From NCBI RefSeq assembly GCF_001458295.1, contig NZ_CYUD01000001.1:496001-560000 (forward strand): a stretch of DNA of 64,000 nucleotides, in the 5' to 3' direction. The stretch is from Ruegeria denitrificans. Lineage in GTDB: Bacteria; Pseudomonadota; Alphaproteobacteria; Rhodobacterales; Rhodobacteraceae. Shown here piece by piece: positions 1-9,331 of the stretch. The notes beneath the pieces are model-generated. The model did no database searches. It was not told the DNA's origin and saw only the letters and a program-made list of their open reading frames with translations. The stretch's first letter is position 1. The number at the start of each line of letters is the position of its first letter. The position numbers and the translations under genes were made by a program.

Positions 1-1061
1 GATTCCACCTCGGCGGTCAGCACGGACGCGTCATAGTCGGTCAGGCCAAACTCGCTGATAAACCGCGCCTTTTTGTCGTCGGGCAGTTCAGGCAGTTTGG
101 CAGCAATTTCGTCCACCCATGCCTGCTCGATCTCCAGCGGCAGCAGATCGGGGTCGGGGAAGTAACGGTAATCATGCGCCTCCTCCTTGGACCGCATCGA
201 GCGGGTCTCGCCCTTGTCTGGGTCATACAGGCGGGTTTCCTGATCGACTTTGCCGCCGCCTTCGACGATGGCAATCTGACGGCGGGCTTCAACCTCGATC
301 GCTTGCTGGATAAAGCGCATCGAGTTCATGTTCTTGATCTCGCAACGGGTGCCCAGATGCGAGAAATCCTGCGTTTCCTGATACTTTTCGTACGCCCCCG
401 GCAAACAGATCGAGACGTTCACGTCCGCCCGCAGGTTGCCGTTCTGCATGTTGCCATCGCAGGTGCCCAGATACCGCAGGATCTGACGCAGTTTGACGAT
501 ATAGGCAGCCGCTTCTTCGGGTCCGCGAATATCGGGACGCGACACGATCTCCATCAGACAAACACCGGTCCGGTTCAGATCGACGAAGGACATATGCGGG
601 TCCATATCGTGGATCGACTTACCGGCGTCCTGCTCCATATGGATGCGTTCGATCCGCACATTGCGCGCGGTGCCGTCACCCATTTCAACCAACACTTCAC
701 CTTCGCCCACGATGGGATGGTACAGCTGGGAAATCTGATAGCCCTGCGGCAGGTCAGGGTAGAAATAGTTCTTGCGGTCAAAGGCCGATTTCAGGTTGAT
801 ATCCGCCTTCAGGCCCAGCCCGGTGCGTACCGCTTGTTCCACGCAGTATTCGTTGATGACCGGCAGCATTCCCGGCATTGCCGCGTCCACAAAAGCCACG
901 TTCGAATTCGGCTCGGCCCCGAATTGGGTCGACGCGCCGGAAAACAGCTTGGCATTGGACGAGACCTGAGCGTGCACCTCCATCCCGATCACCAGTTCCC
1001 AATCGTGCTTGGCCCCGGCAATGGTTTTGGGTTTGGGCATTTCGTATGTCAGGTCGAGCAT
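1..1061 (-). CDS. gatB: Aspartyl/glutamyl-tRNA(Asn/Gln) amidotransferase subunit B, 3' end cut by window
   Basis: GatB is the kinase/transamidation subunit of GatCAB, which converts Glu-tRNA(Gln) and Asp-tRNA(Asn) to Gln-tRNA(Gln) and Asn-tRNA(Asn) in the cytoplasm. About 353 N-terminal codons are visible; the frame stays open to base 1, so the C-terminal (YqeY-like) part lies outside. The N-terminus shows the family signature [12 protein letters not shown], followed by the cradle-domain motifs [13 protein letters not shown] and EQDAGKS. I chose the ATG at 1061 because an AGG-type ribosome site lies 7 bases upstream; an in-frame ATG at 1073 has no such site. The unknown gene at 1132-2391 lies just upstream in the same direction. 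Confidence 0.95.
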   Translation of the reverse strand, partial: MLDLTYEMPKPKTIAGAKHDWELVIGMEVHAQVSSNAKLFSGASTQFGAEPNSNVAFVDAAMPGMLPVINEYCVEQAVRTGLGLKADINLKSAFDRKNYFYPDLPQGYQISQLYHPIVGEGEVLVEMGDGTARNVRIERIHMEQDAGKSIHDMDPHMSFVDLNRTGVCLMEIVSRPDIRGPEEAAAYIVKLRQILRYLGTCDGNMQNGNLRADVNVSICLPGAYEKYQETQDFSHLGTRCEIKNMNSMRFIQQAIEVEARRQIAIVEGGGKVDQETRLYDPDKGETRSMRSKEEAHDYRYFPDPDLLPLEIEQAWVDEIAAKLPELPDDKKARFISEFGLTDYDASVLTAEVE

Positions 1062-1131
1062 GGCGCGCCTCATTTCCGCAGAAGTCTAAGCCTGCGTATT
1101 AGGCCCGGCAGGGACGAGGGGCAAGGGGGAA

Positions 1132-2391
1132 TCAGTGCTGCGACAGGCGCAGGCCCGACGGCGTAAAGGTCACGTCCATTCCGTTGTGCAATTCCTCGCG
1201 GAACAGATTGCGGATAGCAAGCAAAGCATCGCGCTTACCACGGGCCGCAAACCGCTCGGCCGAATTGATGCGGACCGAGTTGTTGAACCCGTTCGCGGCA
1301 TGCGCCCAGATAAGCGGATGCAGCTCGGTCATGTGGTCGCGGATCAGCCCGTTTGCGGCCTCGTGAATTTGCGAGCGCACAAGATCGGCCTTTTCGTTCA
1401 GGCCTTGACCGTTCTGAATCGTGATAGCGCAATAGGCAGACAGCATGTTGACGGTCTGCTGATCAGGGCGACGATGCAGAATGTCGTGAAAACCTTCCAG
1501 GAAATACTCAACATCCAGCCGGGCGCAGGCCTCTTCGTCCAAAGCGATAGCGTCAAACTGGACCCAAGTGTAGCCGCCGGCGCCCCAGATGTCGGCAGTT
1601 CGTGCCGCGTTGCGCAGCGCCTGAACCTCTAGTTTTTCATAGCTGCCGAACCAACGTGGCAGCAGATGTGTACCCATCGCCCGCATATGTCGCTGATTGT
1701 GCGGGTCTAACGTGATCAGATGTTCGTATTCTTCGGCGACGCGCTGGTTGGTTTTCCGTTGACCCGCCAGCAGGGCGCAACTTGCGGCTGCGACAATCGG
1801 GCTGTCTGGCAGCGCGGCGCGGCATGTCGGCAAAAGGTCCGCAGCCCGGTCGAAATGCGCGGCACAGCGTGACTGGTGAAGCGGGGGCAGGGTTGCATCC
1901 GTTGCAATCCCGCGCCACGCCCAGGCCAGGTCGATATGCGCTAAGGCCACGACCAGAGTGATCATCGGATCATCCGGATACTCACGCATTTCGTCTTCGA
2001 GCTCTGAGATGCCGCCCAGCAAGTCATATTCGCACAGCGCGTTGCCGTCTGTCAGCGCGTGTTCCGCGGCCAGCACAACGTCCGAGCGCGCACCAAAAGC
2101 CAGTAAATCTGCAATCGGTGTCCCATCGGGCGCGGTTTTGCGATCTTGGTCAGCGGCGCGCATCTTTTTGGACAATTCAGCCCAGCGATCCTGTCTGGCT
2201 AGCGTGCGACCTTCTTCAATGGTGTTCCAAGCGATCAGATCTTCCGCCAGCATGCTTGCCACAGGGATATTCAGTTGCCCTTTGTCCGGCAGTGCCGCTG
2301 GGACGGCAAAGTCGTTGGCGCGCATGTTCTGCGTGCAATGACGGGATGACAAAGGTGAACGGGCCTGACGTGCCCTGAAAAACCGAAACAT
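1132..2391 (-). CDS. Hypothetical protein, 419 aa, probably alpha-helical
   Basis: I do not recognise this protein. It is long, soluble and rich in Ala, Leu, Asp and Glu. It has spaced helical stretches reminiscent of tetratricopeptide-type proteins, but no clear repeat register could be fixed by eye. No signal peptide or membrane segment is convincing. The start is uncertain: the first ATG (2391) gives an Arg-rich leader, while an internal ATG at 2325 gives a protein starting MRANDFAVPA. Neither has a good ribosome site. Base use matches the neighbours, so this looks like a resident gene. It lies 70 bases upstream of gatB, same direction, possibly co-transcribed. Confidence 0.75.
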   Translation of the reverse strand: MFRFFRARQARSPLSSRHCTQNMRANDFAVPAALPDKGQLNIPVASMLAEDLIAWNTIEEGRTLARQDRWAELSKKMRAADQDRKTAPDGTPIADLLAFGARSDVVLAAEHALTDGNALCEYDLLGGISELEDEMREYPDDPMITLVVALAHIDLAWAWRGIATDATLPPLHQSRCAAHFDRAADLLPTCRAALPDSPIVAAASCALLAGQRKTNQRVAEEYEHLITLDPHNQRHMRAMGTHLLPRWFGSYEKLEVQALRNAARTADIWGAGGYTWVQFDAIALDEEACARLDVEYFLEGFHDILHRRPDQQTVNMLSAYCAITIQNGQGLNEKADLVRSQIHEAANGLIRDHMTELHPLIWAHAANGFNNSVRINSAERFAARGKRDALLAIRNLFREELHNGMDVTFTPSGLRLSQH

Positions 2392-2523
2392 GGTAACACT
2401 CGTAACCGAAACATATAGGCAGCTTGGCTTTAAAGTTTGTCCGAAAATTACCTCAAATTCAAGCTTTAGGGGGGGTATTGGGTGGCGGGTTGGCGTGAAT
2501 TATCTCTTCCGCTGGTGATTGTT

Positions 2524-2952
2524 TCAAAAAACGGTGAAATGGTGCCGTTCGACCCGCAACCCAGCCTGCTGCAGTGCTGTCTCAAATGTCTTGTGGGGCG
2601 GTGTGGCCTCATCCGGCAACCGAATCCTCTTGCCTGTGGTCAGAACCAGCGACGTGCGCACCGAAAAATCCCAGCGTGTGTCGAGTCGGACATGGTCAAT
2701 GTCAGCCAAAACAACCTCGGCCTCACGCTTGCCGGAAAACCATCGTATCACATCGCGATCCAGAGTGAGTCCAGCCTGCGTGCCCTGTGCGATGTCCCAA
2801 AGGGCGGGCAGGGTGGGCAGGCTGAGCAACCCGACCAGCCACCACGCCGCATCGAACAGGATCACCAACGCGATCAGCCCCGCGTAGACGCACATCACGA
2901 TCACGACGGCGCGTGAGGTCCTGTTGAGGCGTTTGAAGGTAAACGGGGTCAT
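2524..2952 (-). CDS. Small membrane protein coupled to pepN, 142 aa
   Basis: The protein has two hydrophobic segments near the N-terminus (about residues 15-33 and 36-52), then a soluble tail of about 85 residues predicted to be mostly beta strand. That layout resembles bacterial PH-like membrane proteins, but this is only a structural impression. The ATG overlaps the pepN stop codon (shared bases 2949-2952, ATGA), so translation is probably coupled to pepN. Function unknown; the tight coupling suggests a constant partner of the aminopeptidase locus. Confidence 0.8.
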   Translation of the reverse strand: MTPFTFKRLNRTSRAVVIVMCVYAGLIALVILFDAAWWLVGLLSLPTLPALWDIAQGTQAGLTLDRDVIRWFSGKREAEVVLADIDHVRLDTRWDFSVRTSLVLTTGKRIRLPDEATPPHKTFETALQQAGLRVERHHFTVF

Positions 2953-5501
2953 GCGCCGAGGATGCGAGACACCATTTCCGTTGTATCCCGCGACAGGTTA
3001 GGGGTGTCCGCGATGCGCGTTAGCTGAGCCTTCATCAGGTCCTGACGGTCGGCGTCATAGCGTTTCCAGGTCTGGAAGGCGGAACACATCCTGGCGGTGG
3101 TCTGAGGGTTAACCGGGTCCAGCCGGATCAGCCAATCGGCTAGCACCGCGTACCCGGCACCGTCCGCACGATGGAACCCGGCGTGATTCATCGCCAGTGC
3201 GCCCATGACGGCTCGGAATCGGTTTGGGTTTTTCCAATTGAAATCAGTATGCTCAGTCAGATCGCGCGCAGTGTCTGCAGTCGCTTCGGGGGAGGCTGTG
3301 GTCACCTGCAGGCCGAACCATTTATCGACCACCAGCCGGTCGTGCTGCCACTGCGTGTAGAAATCCGCCAGTTCCGTCTGGCCTGTACCCGCCCGCAACA
3401 GGCAAGATAGGGCGGTCAGTTGGCGGGTCATGTTGTCAGCTGCGGCGTATTCCTCGGCCGCTTTGGCACCGCCATCCAGCCGCGAAGTCAAGTACAGTAC
3501 TGCGCCACCAAGCGCCCGCTTGCCGGCCTGATCAGCATCGGGGCTGAACGGCGCGTCGATCAGTGTTTCGCTGTGCAGCCTTGGCAGCAGGTCCTGCACA
3601 TGCTGTGCGGTTGCTTGGCGCAGGGTTTCCACGGAGGTCCATATCGCCATCGGATCCGGTATTTCACCGCTTTCAAACAAGGCTGCAGCCAGTTCGGATT
3701 GCGTTGGCAGTCCCAACATCAAAGAGCGGTAGTCTGGGTCCAGATCGCCGTCACGCAACACGGCCAGCATTCCATCCAGATAGTCCGTGCCCGGCGCTGC
3801 ATCTTCGCGGATCATGCACATCAGCGTATCTTGCGCAAGCGACCGCCCCGCCTGCCAGCGATTGAACGGATCGGTGTCGTGGGCCAGCAGGAACGCGCGT
3901 TCGGCATCCGTGTGGTCATGTTCTAGAATGACCGGGGCCGAGAAATCGCGCAGGATCGAGGCCACAGGTTTGGCCGCCAGTCCGGTGAAGGTAAAGCTCT
4001 GTTCGGCTTCAGTCAATTCCAGCACCTCGGTTGCGCGCACCTCGTCGCCGTTCGGGCCCAACAGGCCTGCGGCGACAGGGATCACCTGAGGCAGCTTCTC
4101 GGACTGGCCGGGTGTTGGCTCGGTACGTTGCGACAGGGTCAAGGTATAGGTGCCATCCTGCCAGTCTTCGCCAACTGTAACGCGCGGTGTTCCGGACTGG
4201 CTGTACCACCGTTTGAACTGGGTCAAATCACGGCCTGTCGTATCCTCGAACACCTTGATCCAGTCTTCGATGGTGCAGGCCTGCCCGTCATGGCGGTCGA
4301 AATAGAGGTCCAGCGCCTGCGCATAGGCACCGTTCCCTACCAGACGCTTGAGCATACCGATCAATTCGGCACCTTTCTCATAGACGGTGGAAGTGTAGAA
4401 GTTGTTGATCTCTTGAAAACTTTCAGGGCGAACGGGGTGTGACAGAGGCCCGTTATCCTCAGGGAACTGCCGCGCGCGCAGGTCGATGGCATCGTGGATA
4501 CGTTTCACCGGGGCCGAACGCATATCGGACGTAAACTGCGCATCGCGGAACACGGTCAGGCCTTCTTTGAGACACAGCTGGAACCAGTCGCGGCAGGTGA
4601 TGCGGTTGCCGGTCCAGTTGTGGAAGTATTCGTGCGCGATGATCGCCTCGATCCGCTCGAAATTGGCGTCGGTCGAGGTTTCGGGGCTGGCAAGTACGGC
4701 CGAGGAGTTGAAGATGTTCAACCCCTTGTTCTCCATCGCGCCCATGTTGAAGTCATCGACGGCCACGATATTGAACACATCCAGATCGTATTCACGGCCA
4801 TAGACGTCTTCGTCCCATTTCATCGACTTCTTCAGCGCTTCCATCCCAAAGGCGCATTTGCCTTCGTCTCCGGAGCGCACCCAGAGGTTCAGGTCCACGT
4901 CACGACCCGACATTGTGGTAAACTGACCGGGATGAGCGATCAGGTCGCCTGCGACCAACGCAAACAGATAGGCGGGTTTGGGCCAGGGGTCGATCCATTC
5001 AGCCCAGCCTTCACCTTTGCCCGAGGGATTGCCGTTGGACAGCAGCACCGGCAAATCACCGTTGATGCGCACGGTGAACACGGACATCACGTCTGGCCGG
5101 TCAGGGTAGTAGGTGATCTTGCGGAAGCCTTCAGCCTCGCACTGAGTGCAATACATGCCGTTCGACATATATAGGCCCTCAAGCGCAGTGTTGTTGCCCG
5201 GGTCGATCTCGACGACGGCCTCCCAGATAAAGGGGGCATCGGGTACGTCAACCGTCAGGCCTTTCTCGGTGACATTGGGGGTGACTTCGACTCCGTCAAT
5301 AACCGCCCGGATCAAGGTCAGGTCTTCGCCATGCAGAAAAAACGTACGATCCCTCGCATCGGGGTTGGGGCGGAACGCGATACGCGAGGTGACATGAGTG
5401 GTATGTTCGGCCAGATCAAAGGTCAAATGCACGCTGTCCACAAGATAGCCAAATGGAGTGTAATCTTTCAGATAGATCGTGGTTGGGGCAGCGTCACGCA
5501 T
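2949..5501 (-). CDS. pepN: Aminopeptidase N (M1 zinc metallopeptidase)
   Basis: PepN removes N-terminal residues from peptides in the cytoplasm during protein turnover. The substrate-recognition motif GAMEN is at residues 254-258. The zinc site HEYFH (HExxH) is at 290-294, followed by NWTGNR, in the same order and spacing as E. coli PepN. Length is 850 aa against 870 in E. coli. I chose the ATG at 5501 (MRDAAPTTIYL) because GAGG lies 6 bases upstream; the ATG at 5513 has no such site. The reading frame continues upstream of both without plausible protein sequence. The gene is divergent from glcB across a 206-base gap. Confidence 0.95.
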   Translation of the reverse strand: MRDAAPTTIYLKDYTPFGYLVDSVHLTFDLAEHTTHVTSRIAFRPNPDARDRTFFLHGEDLTLIRAVIDGVEVTPNVTEKGLTVDVPDAPFIWEAVVEIDPGNNTALEGLYMSNGMYCTQCEAEGFRKITYYPDRPDVMSVFTVRINGDLPVLLSNGNPSGKGEGWAEWIDPWPKPAYLFALVAGDLIAHPGQFTTMSGRDVDLNLWVRSGDEGKCAFGMEALKKSMKWDEDVYGREYDLDVFNIVAVDDFNMGAMENKGLNIFNSSAVLASPETSTDANFERIEAIIAHEYFHNWTGNRITCRDWFQLCLKEGLTVFRDAQFTSDMRSAPVKRIHDAIDLRARQFPEDNGPLSHPVRPESFQEINNFYTSTVYEKGAELIGMLKRLVGNGAYAQALDLYFDRHDGQACTIEDWIKVFEDTTGRDLTQFKRWYSQSGTPRVTVGEDWQDGTYTLTLSQRTEPTPGQSEKLPQVIPVAAGLLGPNGDEVRATEVLELTEAEQSFTFTGLAAKPVASILRDFSAPVILEHDHTDAERAFLLAHDTDPFNRWQAGRSLAQDTLMCMIREDAAPGTDYLDGMLAVLRDGDLDPDYRSLMLGLPTQSELAAALFESGEIPDPMAIWTSVETLRQATAQHVQDLLPRLHSETLIDAPFSPDADQAGKRALGGAVLYLTSRLDGGAKAAEEYAAADNMTRQLTALSCLLRAGTGQTELADFYTQWQHDRLVVDKWFGLQVTTASPEATADTARDLTEHTDFNWKNPNRFRAVMGALAMNHAGFHRADGAGYAVLADWLIRLDPVNPQTTARMCSAFQTWKRYDADRQDLMKAQLTRIADTPNLSRDTTEMVSRILGA

Positions 5502-5616
5502 CGGGGGCCTCATATCGGTTGAGTTCGAGCGCGACGTTATGGGGATCACTTGTAAGCTGCAAGCTGTTGCTGGGCATTCGGAGGCACCAAGCAGGTCAAA
5601 TTGATCTTCTAATTCC

Positions 5617-5654
5617 ATCGGAAACTTGAGGGGTCTGTTGCCTATCGGAAACTT
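5617..5654. repeat. Direct repeat of an 11-base motif upstream of glcB
   Basis: The motif ATCGGAAACTT occurs at 5617-5627 and again at 5644-5654, a 27-base period. It lies in the pepN/glcB divergent region, 54-91 bases before the glcB start. It may be a tandem operator for the malate synthase gene; no known factor is assigned. Confidence 0.5.
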
Positions 5655-5707
5655 TCGCACTAATTGACGCTTGCATGCCAACGTACACAATGCGGGAGAA
5701 TTGACTT

Positions 5708-7840
5708 ATGAGCGGCAGAGAAACCCGGAAAGGGCTGCAGATTGCCTGGGAACTGGCGGATTTCATCGAAAGTCAGGCTTTGCCTGGAACAGGTGTTACG
5801 CCCGAGCTGTTCTGGTCCGGTTTCGCCCGCTTGGTCGATGAGCTCGGCCCAAGAAACCGGGAATTGCTTGCAAAGCGGTCGGACATTCAATGCCGTCTTG
5901 ATGGTTGGCATCTGGAACGCAAGGGGCAGACCTATGATGCCGCCGCATATGAGTCATTTCTGCGTGAAATCGGATATCTGGTAGAGGAAGGACCCGATTT
6001 CCAGATTGAAACGGCAAATGTCGACCCCGAGATCGCAGTGACCCCGGGGCCGCAACTGGTTGTACCAATCACCAACGCCCGTTTTGCCCTCAACGCGGCC
6101 AACGCACGCTGGGGCAGCCTGTATGATGCGTTGTATGGCACTGATGCGATGGGCAATCTGCCTGCTGGCAAAGGTTACGACGCAGCACGCGGTGCGCGAG
6201 TGATTGCCTGGGCCAAAGGTTTTCTGGATGCTGCTGCACCTCTGGCCAGCGGGTCGTGGGCGGACGTATCCGTACTGCGCGTTGAAAACGGCGCACTGGT
6301 GCCTGCGCTGGCCGACGCATCGCGTTTTGTCGGTTTCGGCGGCGCGACTGAAAAGCCCGAATTCGTGCTGCTGAAGAATAACGGCCTGCACGTCAAAATT
6401 GTGATCGACCCGTCCAGCACGATTGGTGCGTCCGATCCGGCAGGCATCGCGGACGTCGTAGTTGAAGCGGCCTTGTCAACGATCATGGATTGCGAAGACT
6501 CGGTCGCTTGTGTCGATGCCGAAGACAAAGTTGTGGCCTATGGCAATTGGCTGGGCCTGATGAAGGGCGACCTGACGGAAGAGGTCTCGAAAGGCGGCAA
6601 TACCTTCACCCGTAAACTGGCAGATGACGTGGTTTACACCTCCGCGAGTGGCGAGCAGGGCACGCTGAAAGGCCGCTCGCTAATGCTGGTGCGGAACGTA
6701 GGTCACCTGATGACCAACCCCGCCGTTCTGGATGCTGAAGGCAATGAGATCGGCGAGGGCCTGATGGATGCGCTCTGCACCACGCTGATCGCAATGCACG
6801 ATCTACAGCGCAAAGGCGGCAATTCGGTCAATGGGTCGGTTTACGTGGTGAAACCCAAGATGCACGGACCAGAAGAAGTTGCATTCGCGGTCCAGATTTT
6901 CGACATGGTCGAAGACATTCTTGGTCTGCCCCGCAACACCGTGAAACTGGGCATCATGGATGAGGAACGCCGCACCTCGGTCAACCTCAAGGAATGTATT
7001 CGTGCTGCGAAATCGCGCGTGGCCTTCATCAATACCGGTTTCCTTGACCGGACAGGGGACGAGATTCACACCTCGATGGAGGCAGGTCCTGTGCTGCCCA
7101 AGGGCGACATCAAGAGCACGCCCTGGATTGCGTCTTATGAAGATCGCAATGTCGATATCGGTTTGGCCTGCGGCCTGAAGGGCAAGGCCCAGATTGGTAA
7201 AGGCATGTGGGCTATGCCCGACCGGATGGGCGAGATGCTTGAGACCAAGATTGGCCACCCGCAATCTGGCGCGACCTGCGCCTGGGTGCCGTCGCCGACC
7301 GCCGCAACCCTGCACGCGACGCATTACCACAAAGTCGACGTTCTCTCCCGTCAGGACGAGCTGGCTGCCGCTGGTGCCCGTGGCACTTTGCAGGATTTGC
7401 TGACCATTCCGCTTTTGGGCGGCCGCAACCTGAGCACCGAAGAGATCACGCTTGAGATCGAAAACAATGCGCAGGGCATTCTGGGATATGTCGTGCGTTG
7501 GGTCGATCAGGGTGTGGGCTGTTCGAAAGTGCCGGACATAAATGATGTTGGTCTGATGGAGGATCGGGCAACCTGCCGGATTTCTTCGCAGGCTCTGGCC
7601 AACTGGCTGCATCATGGTGTCGTCAGCGAAGATCAGTTGATGGCTGCGATGCAGAAAATGGCCGCCGTGGTGGATCGCCAGAACGAAAACGATCCTTCAT
7701 ACTCGCCAATGGCGCCGGGGTTCGACGGGGTCGCGTTCCAGGCGGCTTGTGATCTGGTGTTCAAGGGACGTATCCAGCCTTCGGGGTATACTGAGCCGGT
7801 TCTGCATGCGCGTCGACTTGAACTGAAAGCCAGCCTTTAA
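5708..7840 (+). CDS. glcB: Malate synthase G
   Basis: Condenses glyoxylate with acetyl-CoA to give malate and CoA, the second step of the glyoxylate bypass and the entry point for glycolate carbon. The length (710 aa) and the alignable N-terminal alpha-helical domain identify the monomeric G isoform (E. coli 723 aa), not isoform A. The conserved active-site block [13 protein letters not shown] begins at residue 415. GGGAGAA lies 7 bases before the ATG. No isocitrate lyase gene is in view. A GlcG-like gene follows by 25 bases, a pairing also known from glc operons. Confidence 0.97.
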   Translation: MSGRETRKGLQIAWELADFIESQALPGTGVTPELFWSGFARLVDELGPRNRELLAKRSDIQCRLDGWHLERKGQTYDAAAYESFLREIGYLVEEGPDFQIETANVDPEIAVTPGPQLVVPITNARFALNAANARWGSLYDALYGTDAMGNLPAGKGYDAARGARVIAWAKGFLDAAAPLASGSWADVSVLRVENGALVPALADASRFVGFGGATEKPEFVLLKNNGLHVKIVIDPSSTIGASDPAGIADVVVEAALSTIMDCEDSVACVDAEDKVVAYGNWLGLMKGDLTEEVSKGGNTFTRKLADDVVYTSASGEQGTLKGRSLMLVRNVGHLMTNPAVLDAEGNEIGEGLMDALCTTLIAMHDLQRKGGNSVNGSVYVVKPKMHGPEEVAFAVQIFDMVEDILGLPRNTVKLGIMDEERRTSVNLKECIRAAKSRVAFINTGFLDRTGDEIHTSMEAGPVLPKGDIKSTPWIASYEDRNVDIGLACGLKGKAQIGKGMWAMPDRMGEMLETKIGHPQSGATCAWVPSPTAATLHATHYHKVDVLSRQDELAAAGARGTLQDLLTIPLLGGRNLSTEEITLEIENNAQGILGYVVRWVDQGVGCSKVPDINDVGLMEDRATCRISSQALANWLHHGVVSEDQLMAAMQKMAAVVDRQNENDPSYSPMAPGFDGVAFQAACDLVFKGRIQPSGYTEPVLHARRLELKASL

Positions 7841-7865
7841 TTTCGTAAGAACGTTAGGACACAAC

Positions 7866-8291
7866 ATGACCATTTCTTTACGCAAAGCCCGCACGATCAT
7901 TCGCAAAACCCTGGAAAAAGGCCGTGGGATGGAGTTGAAGCCGCTCTCTGTCGTGGTGTTGGATGCGGGTGGGCACGTCATCGCGTTCGAACGTGAAGAT
8001 GGTGCAGCGCCCGGCCGTTTCGCAATTGCGCAGGGCAAGGCCTATGGTTCGGTCATGCTGGGCATGGCAGGAACCGCGCAGATGCAGCGCGCCGAAGCCC
8101 AGGCCTATTTCATGGCTGCCGTGAACGGTGTCTATGGCGGTCAGGTTGTTCCGGTTCCGGGCGGTATTCTGCTGCGCGACCGCAAGGGTGCGGTGATCGG
8201 TGCTGTTGGGGTTACTGGCGATACATCGGACAATGATGCGGTCGCAGGTATGACCGGGGTTGAAGGCGCGGGCTTGACCGGAGAGGCTTGA
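7866..8291 (+). CDS. GlcG/HbpS family (DUF336) heme-binding-like protein
   Basis: A small 141-aa protein of the GlcG/HbpS family, with the typical central stretch SVVVLDAGGHVIAFEREDGA and a C-terminal glycine-rich GAVGVTGDTSDND block. Members bind heme or related cofactors, or have unknown roles beside glycolate and cobalamin genes. It starts 25 bases after glcB and is most likely co-transcribed, so a role in glycolate/glyoxylate use is a reasonable inference. No signal peptide is visible, unlike the secreted HbpS members. Confidence 0.85.
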   Translation: MTISLRKARTIIRKTLEKGRGMELKPLSVVVLDAGGHVIAFEREDGAAPGRFAIAQGKAYGSVMLGMAGTAQMQRAEAQAYFMAAVNGVYGGQVVPVPGGILLRDRKGAVIGAVGVTGDTSDNDAVAGMTGVEGAGLTGEA

Positions 8292-8412
8292 TTTTGATCG
8301 GCCTATGGTTCTGATATTTGCAGGGGTTTGGGAATAATTTCTGCAAATTGCCAAGTGAAAGAAACTTTGTTCCGGTAATTGCAAGAAAACTGGAACGATA
8401 TGTGCGCACCTG

Positions 8413-8445
8413 AACACGTCCCTGCGCTGTGGTGCAGGGCGTGTT
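8413..8445 (+). terminator. Hairpin downstream of the glcB operon
   Basis: Stem AACACG plus CCCTGC (with one bulged T) pairs with GCAGGG plus CGTGTT around an 8-base loop. No strong T-run follows, so it is a terminator candidate or transcript-stabilising stem. The rest of the 8292-8511 gap is AT-richer and shows no gene. Confidence 0.5.
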
Positions 8446-8511
8446 TAGTTGCACGTTTATTCTGCTGCGGATAGCTTTCTTTTGAATTAAGGAAACTGCA
8501 AGGAAAGCGGA

Positions 8512-9291
8512 ATGTCTCGACCTGTCGTCGGTATCATCGGCAACTCTTACCTAATGAACGATGAATACCCTACCCACGCGGGTGGGACGATGAACTCTGA
8601 AGCCGTGGCGAACGTTTCTCATTGCCTGCCGCTGCTGATCCCATCCGACCCGCGTTTTGTCACGGTTGAGGAATTGCTTGAGGTCTGCGACGGGTTTTTG
8701 CTGACCGGTGGACGCCCGAATGTGCACCCAGAAGAATATGGTGAAGACGCGACTGACGCGCATGGAGAATTCGACCGGGCGCGGGATGCGGTCACCTTGC
8801 CTTTGATCCGCGCTTGTGTTGAACGCGGCCAACCCTTCATGGGTATCTGCCGAGGGTTTCAAGAGGTCAACGTGGCCATGGGTGGCACGCTCTATCCTGA
8901 AATCCGCGATTTACCGGGCCGGATGAACCACCGCATGCCTCCGGACGGGACATTGGAAGAGAAATTCGCCCTACGTCATGTGGTGGCGCTGGACGAAGGC
9001 GGCATATTCCACCAACTATTCGGCGCGCCCGAGGTGATGACGAACACGCTGCACGGGCAGGGTATCAAAACGGTCGGGGATCGCGTGGTTATCGACGGCC
9101 ACGCGCCGGATGGCACGCCCGAGGCGATCTATATCAAGGATGCCCCGGGATTCACTCTGTCGGTGCAATGGCACCCTGAATGGGATGCGATCAACGATCC
9201 TGTTTCCCGGCCTTTGTTCGAAGCGTTTGGTGCAGCCGTGCGCGCTTGGGCGACCGGATCGGACGCAAGTCTGATACAGCAACGGGCGTGA
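8512..9291 (+). CDS. Gamma-glutamyl-gamma-aminobutyrate hydrolase-like protein (peptidase C26)
   Basis: Class I glutamine amidotransferase fold. The nucleophile elbow GICRGFQ places Cys at residue 113, and the VQWHPEW motif supplies His221 and Glu223, so the catalytic triad is complete. Relatives such as PuuD cleave gamma-glutamyl amides in putrescine breakdown. No other putrescine gene is in view, so the substrate is open. Length 259 aa is normal for the family (about 250). The gene is convergent with the iorB-like gene, with a strong hairpin between them. Confidence 0.88.
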   Translation: MSRPVVGIIGNSYLMNDEYPTHAGGTMNSEAVANVSHCLPLLIPSDPRFVTVEELLEVCDGFLLTGGRPNVHPEEYGEDATDAHGEFDRARDAVTLPLIRACVERGQPFMGICRGFQEVNVAMGGTLYPEIRDLPGRMNHRMPPDGTLEEKFALRHVVALDEGGIFHQLFGAPEVMTNTLHGQGIKTVGDRVVIDGHAPDGTPEAIYIKDAPGFTLSVQWHPEWDAINDPVSRPLFEAFGAAVRAWATGSDASLIQQRA

Positions 9292-9294
9292 GTT

Positions 9295-9326
9295 GCGCAC
9301 CGGTCCGCAAGAAGGGACCAGTGCGC
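9295..9326. terminator. Hairpin between convergent genes
   Basis: GCGCAC-C-GGTCC pairs with GGACC-A-GTGCGC around an 8-base loop (one mismatch). It sits in the 40-base gap between two converging genes and could stop transcription from both sides. There is no marked T-run on either strand. Confidence 0.5.
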
Positions 9327-9331
9327 CGGAA

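Noticed and set aside
174..1166. 330-codon plus-strand frame at the left edge
   Set aside because: It is the shadow of gatB, whose own frame is open through the window edge.
5664..5691. TTGACG plus CACAAT as a glcB promoter
   Set aside because: A start site from these boxes would fall on the ribosome site, about 10 bases before the ATG, so it would leave no usable leader.
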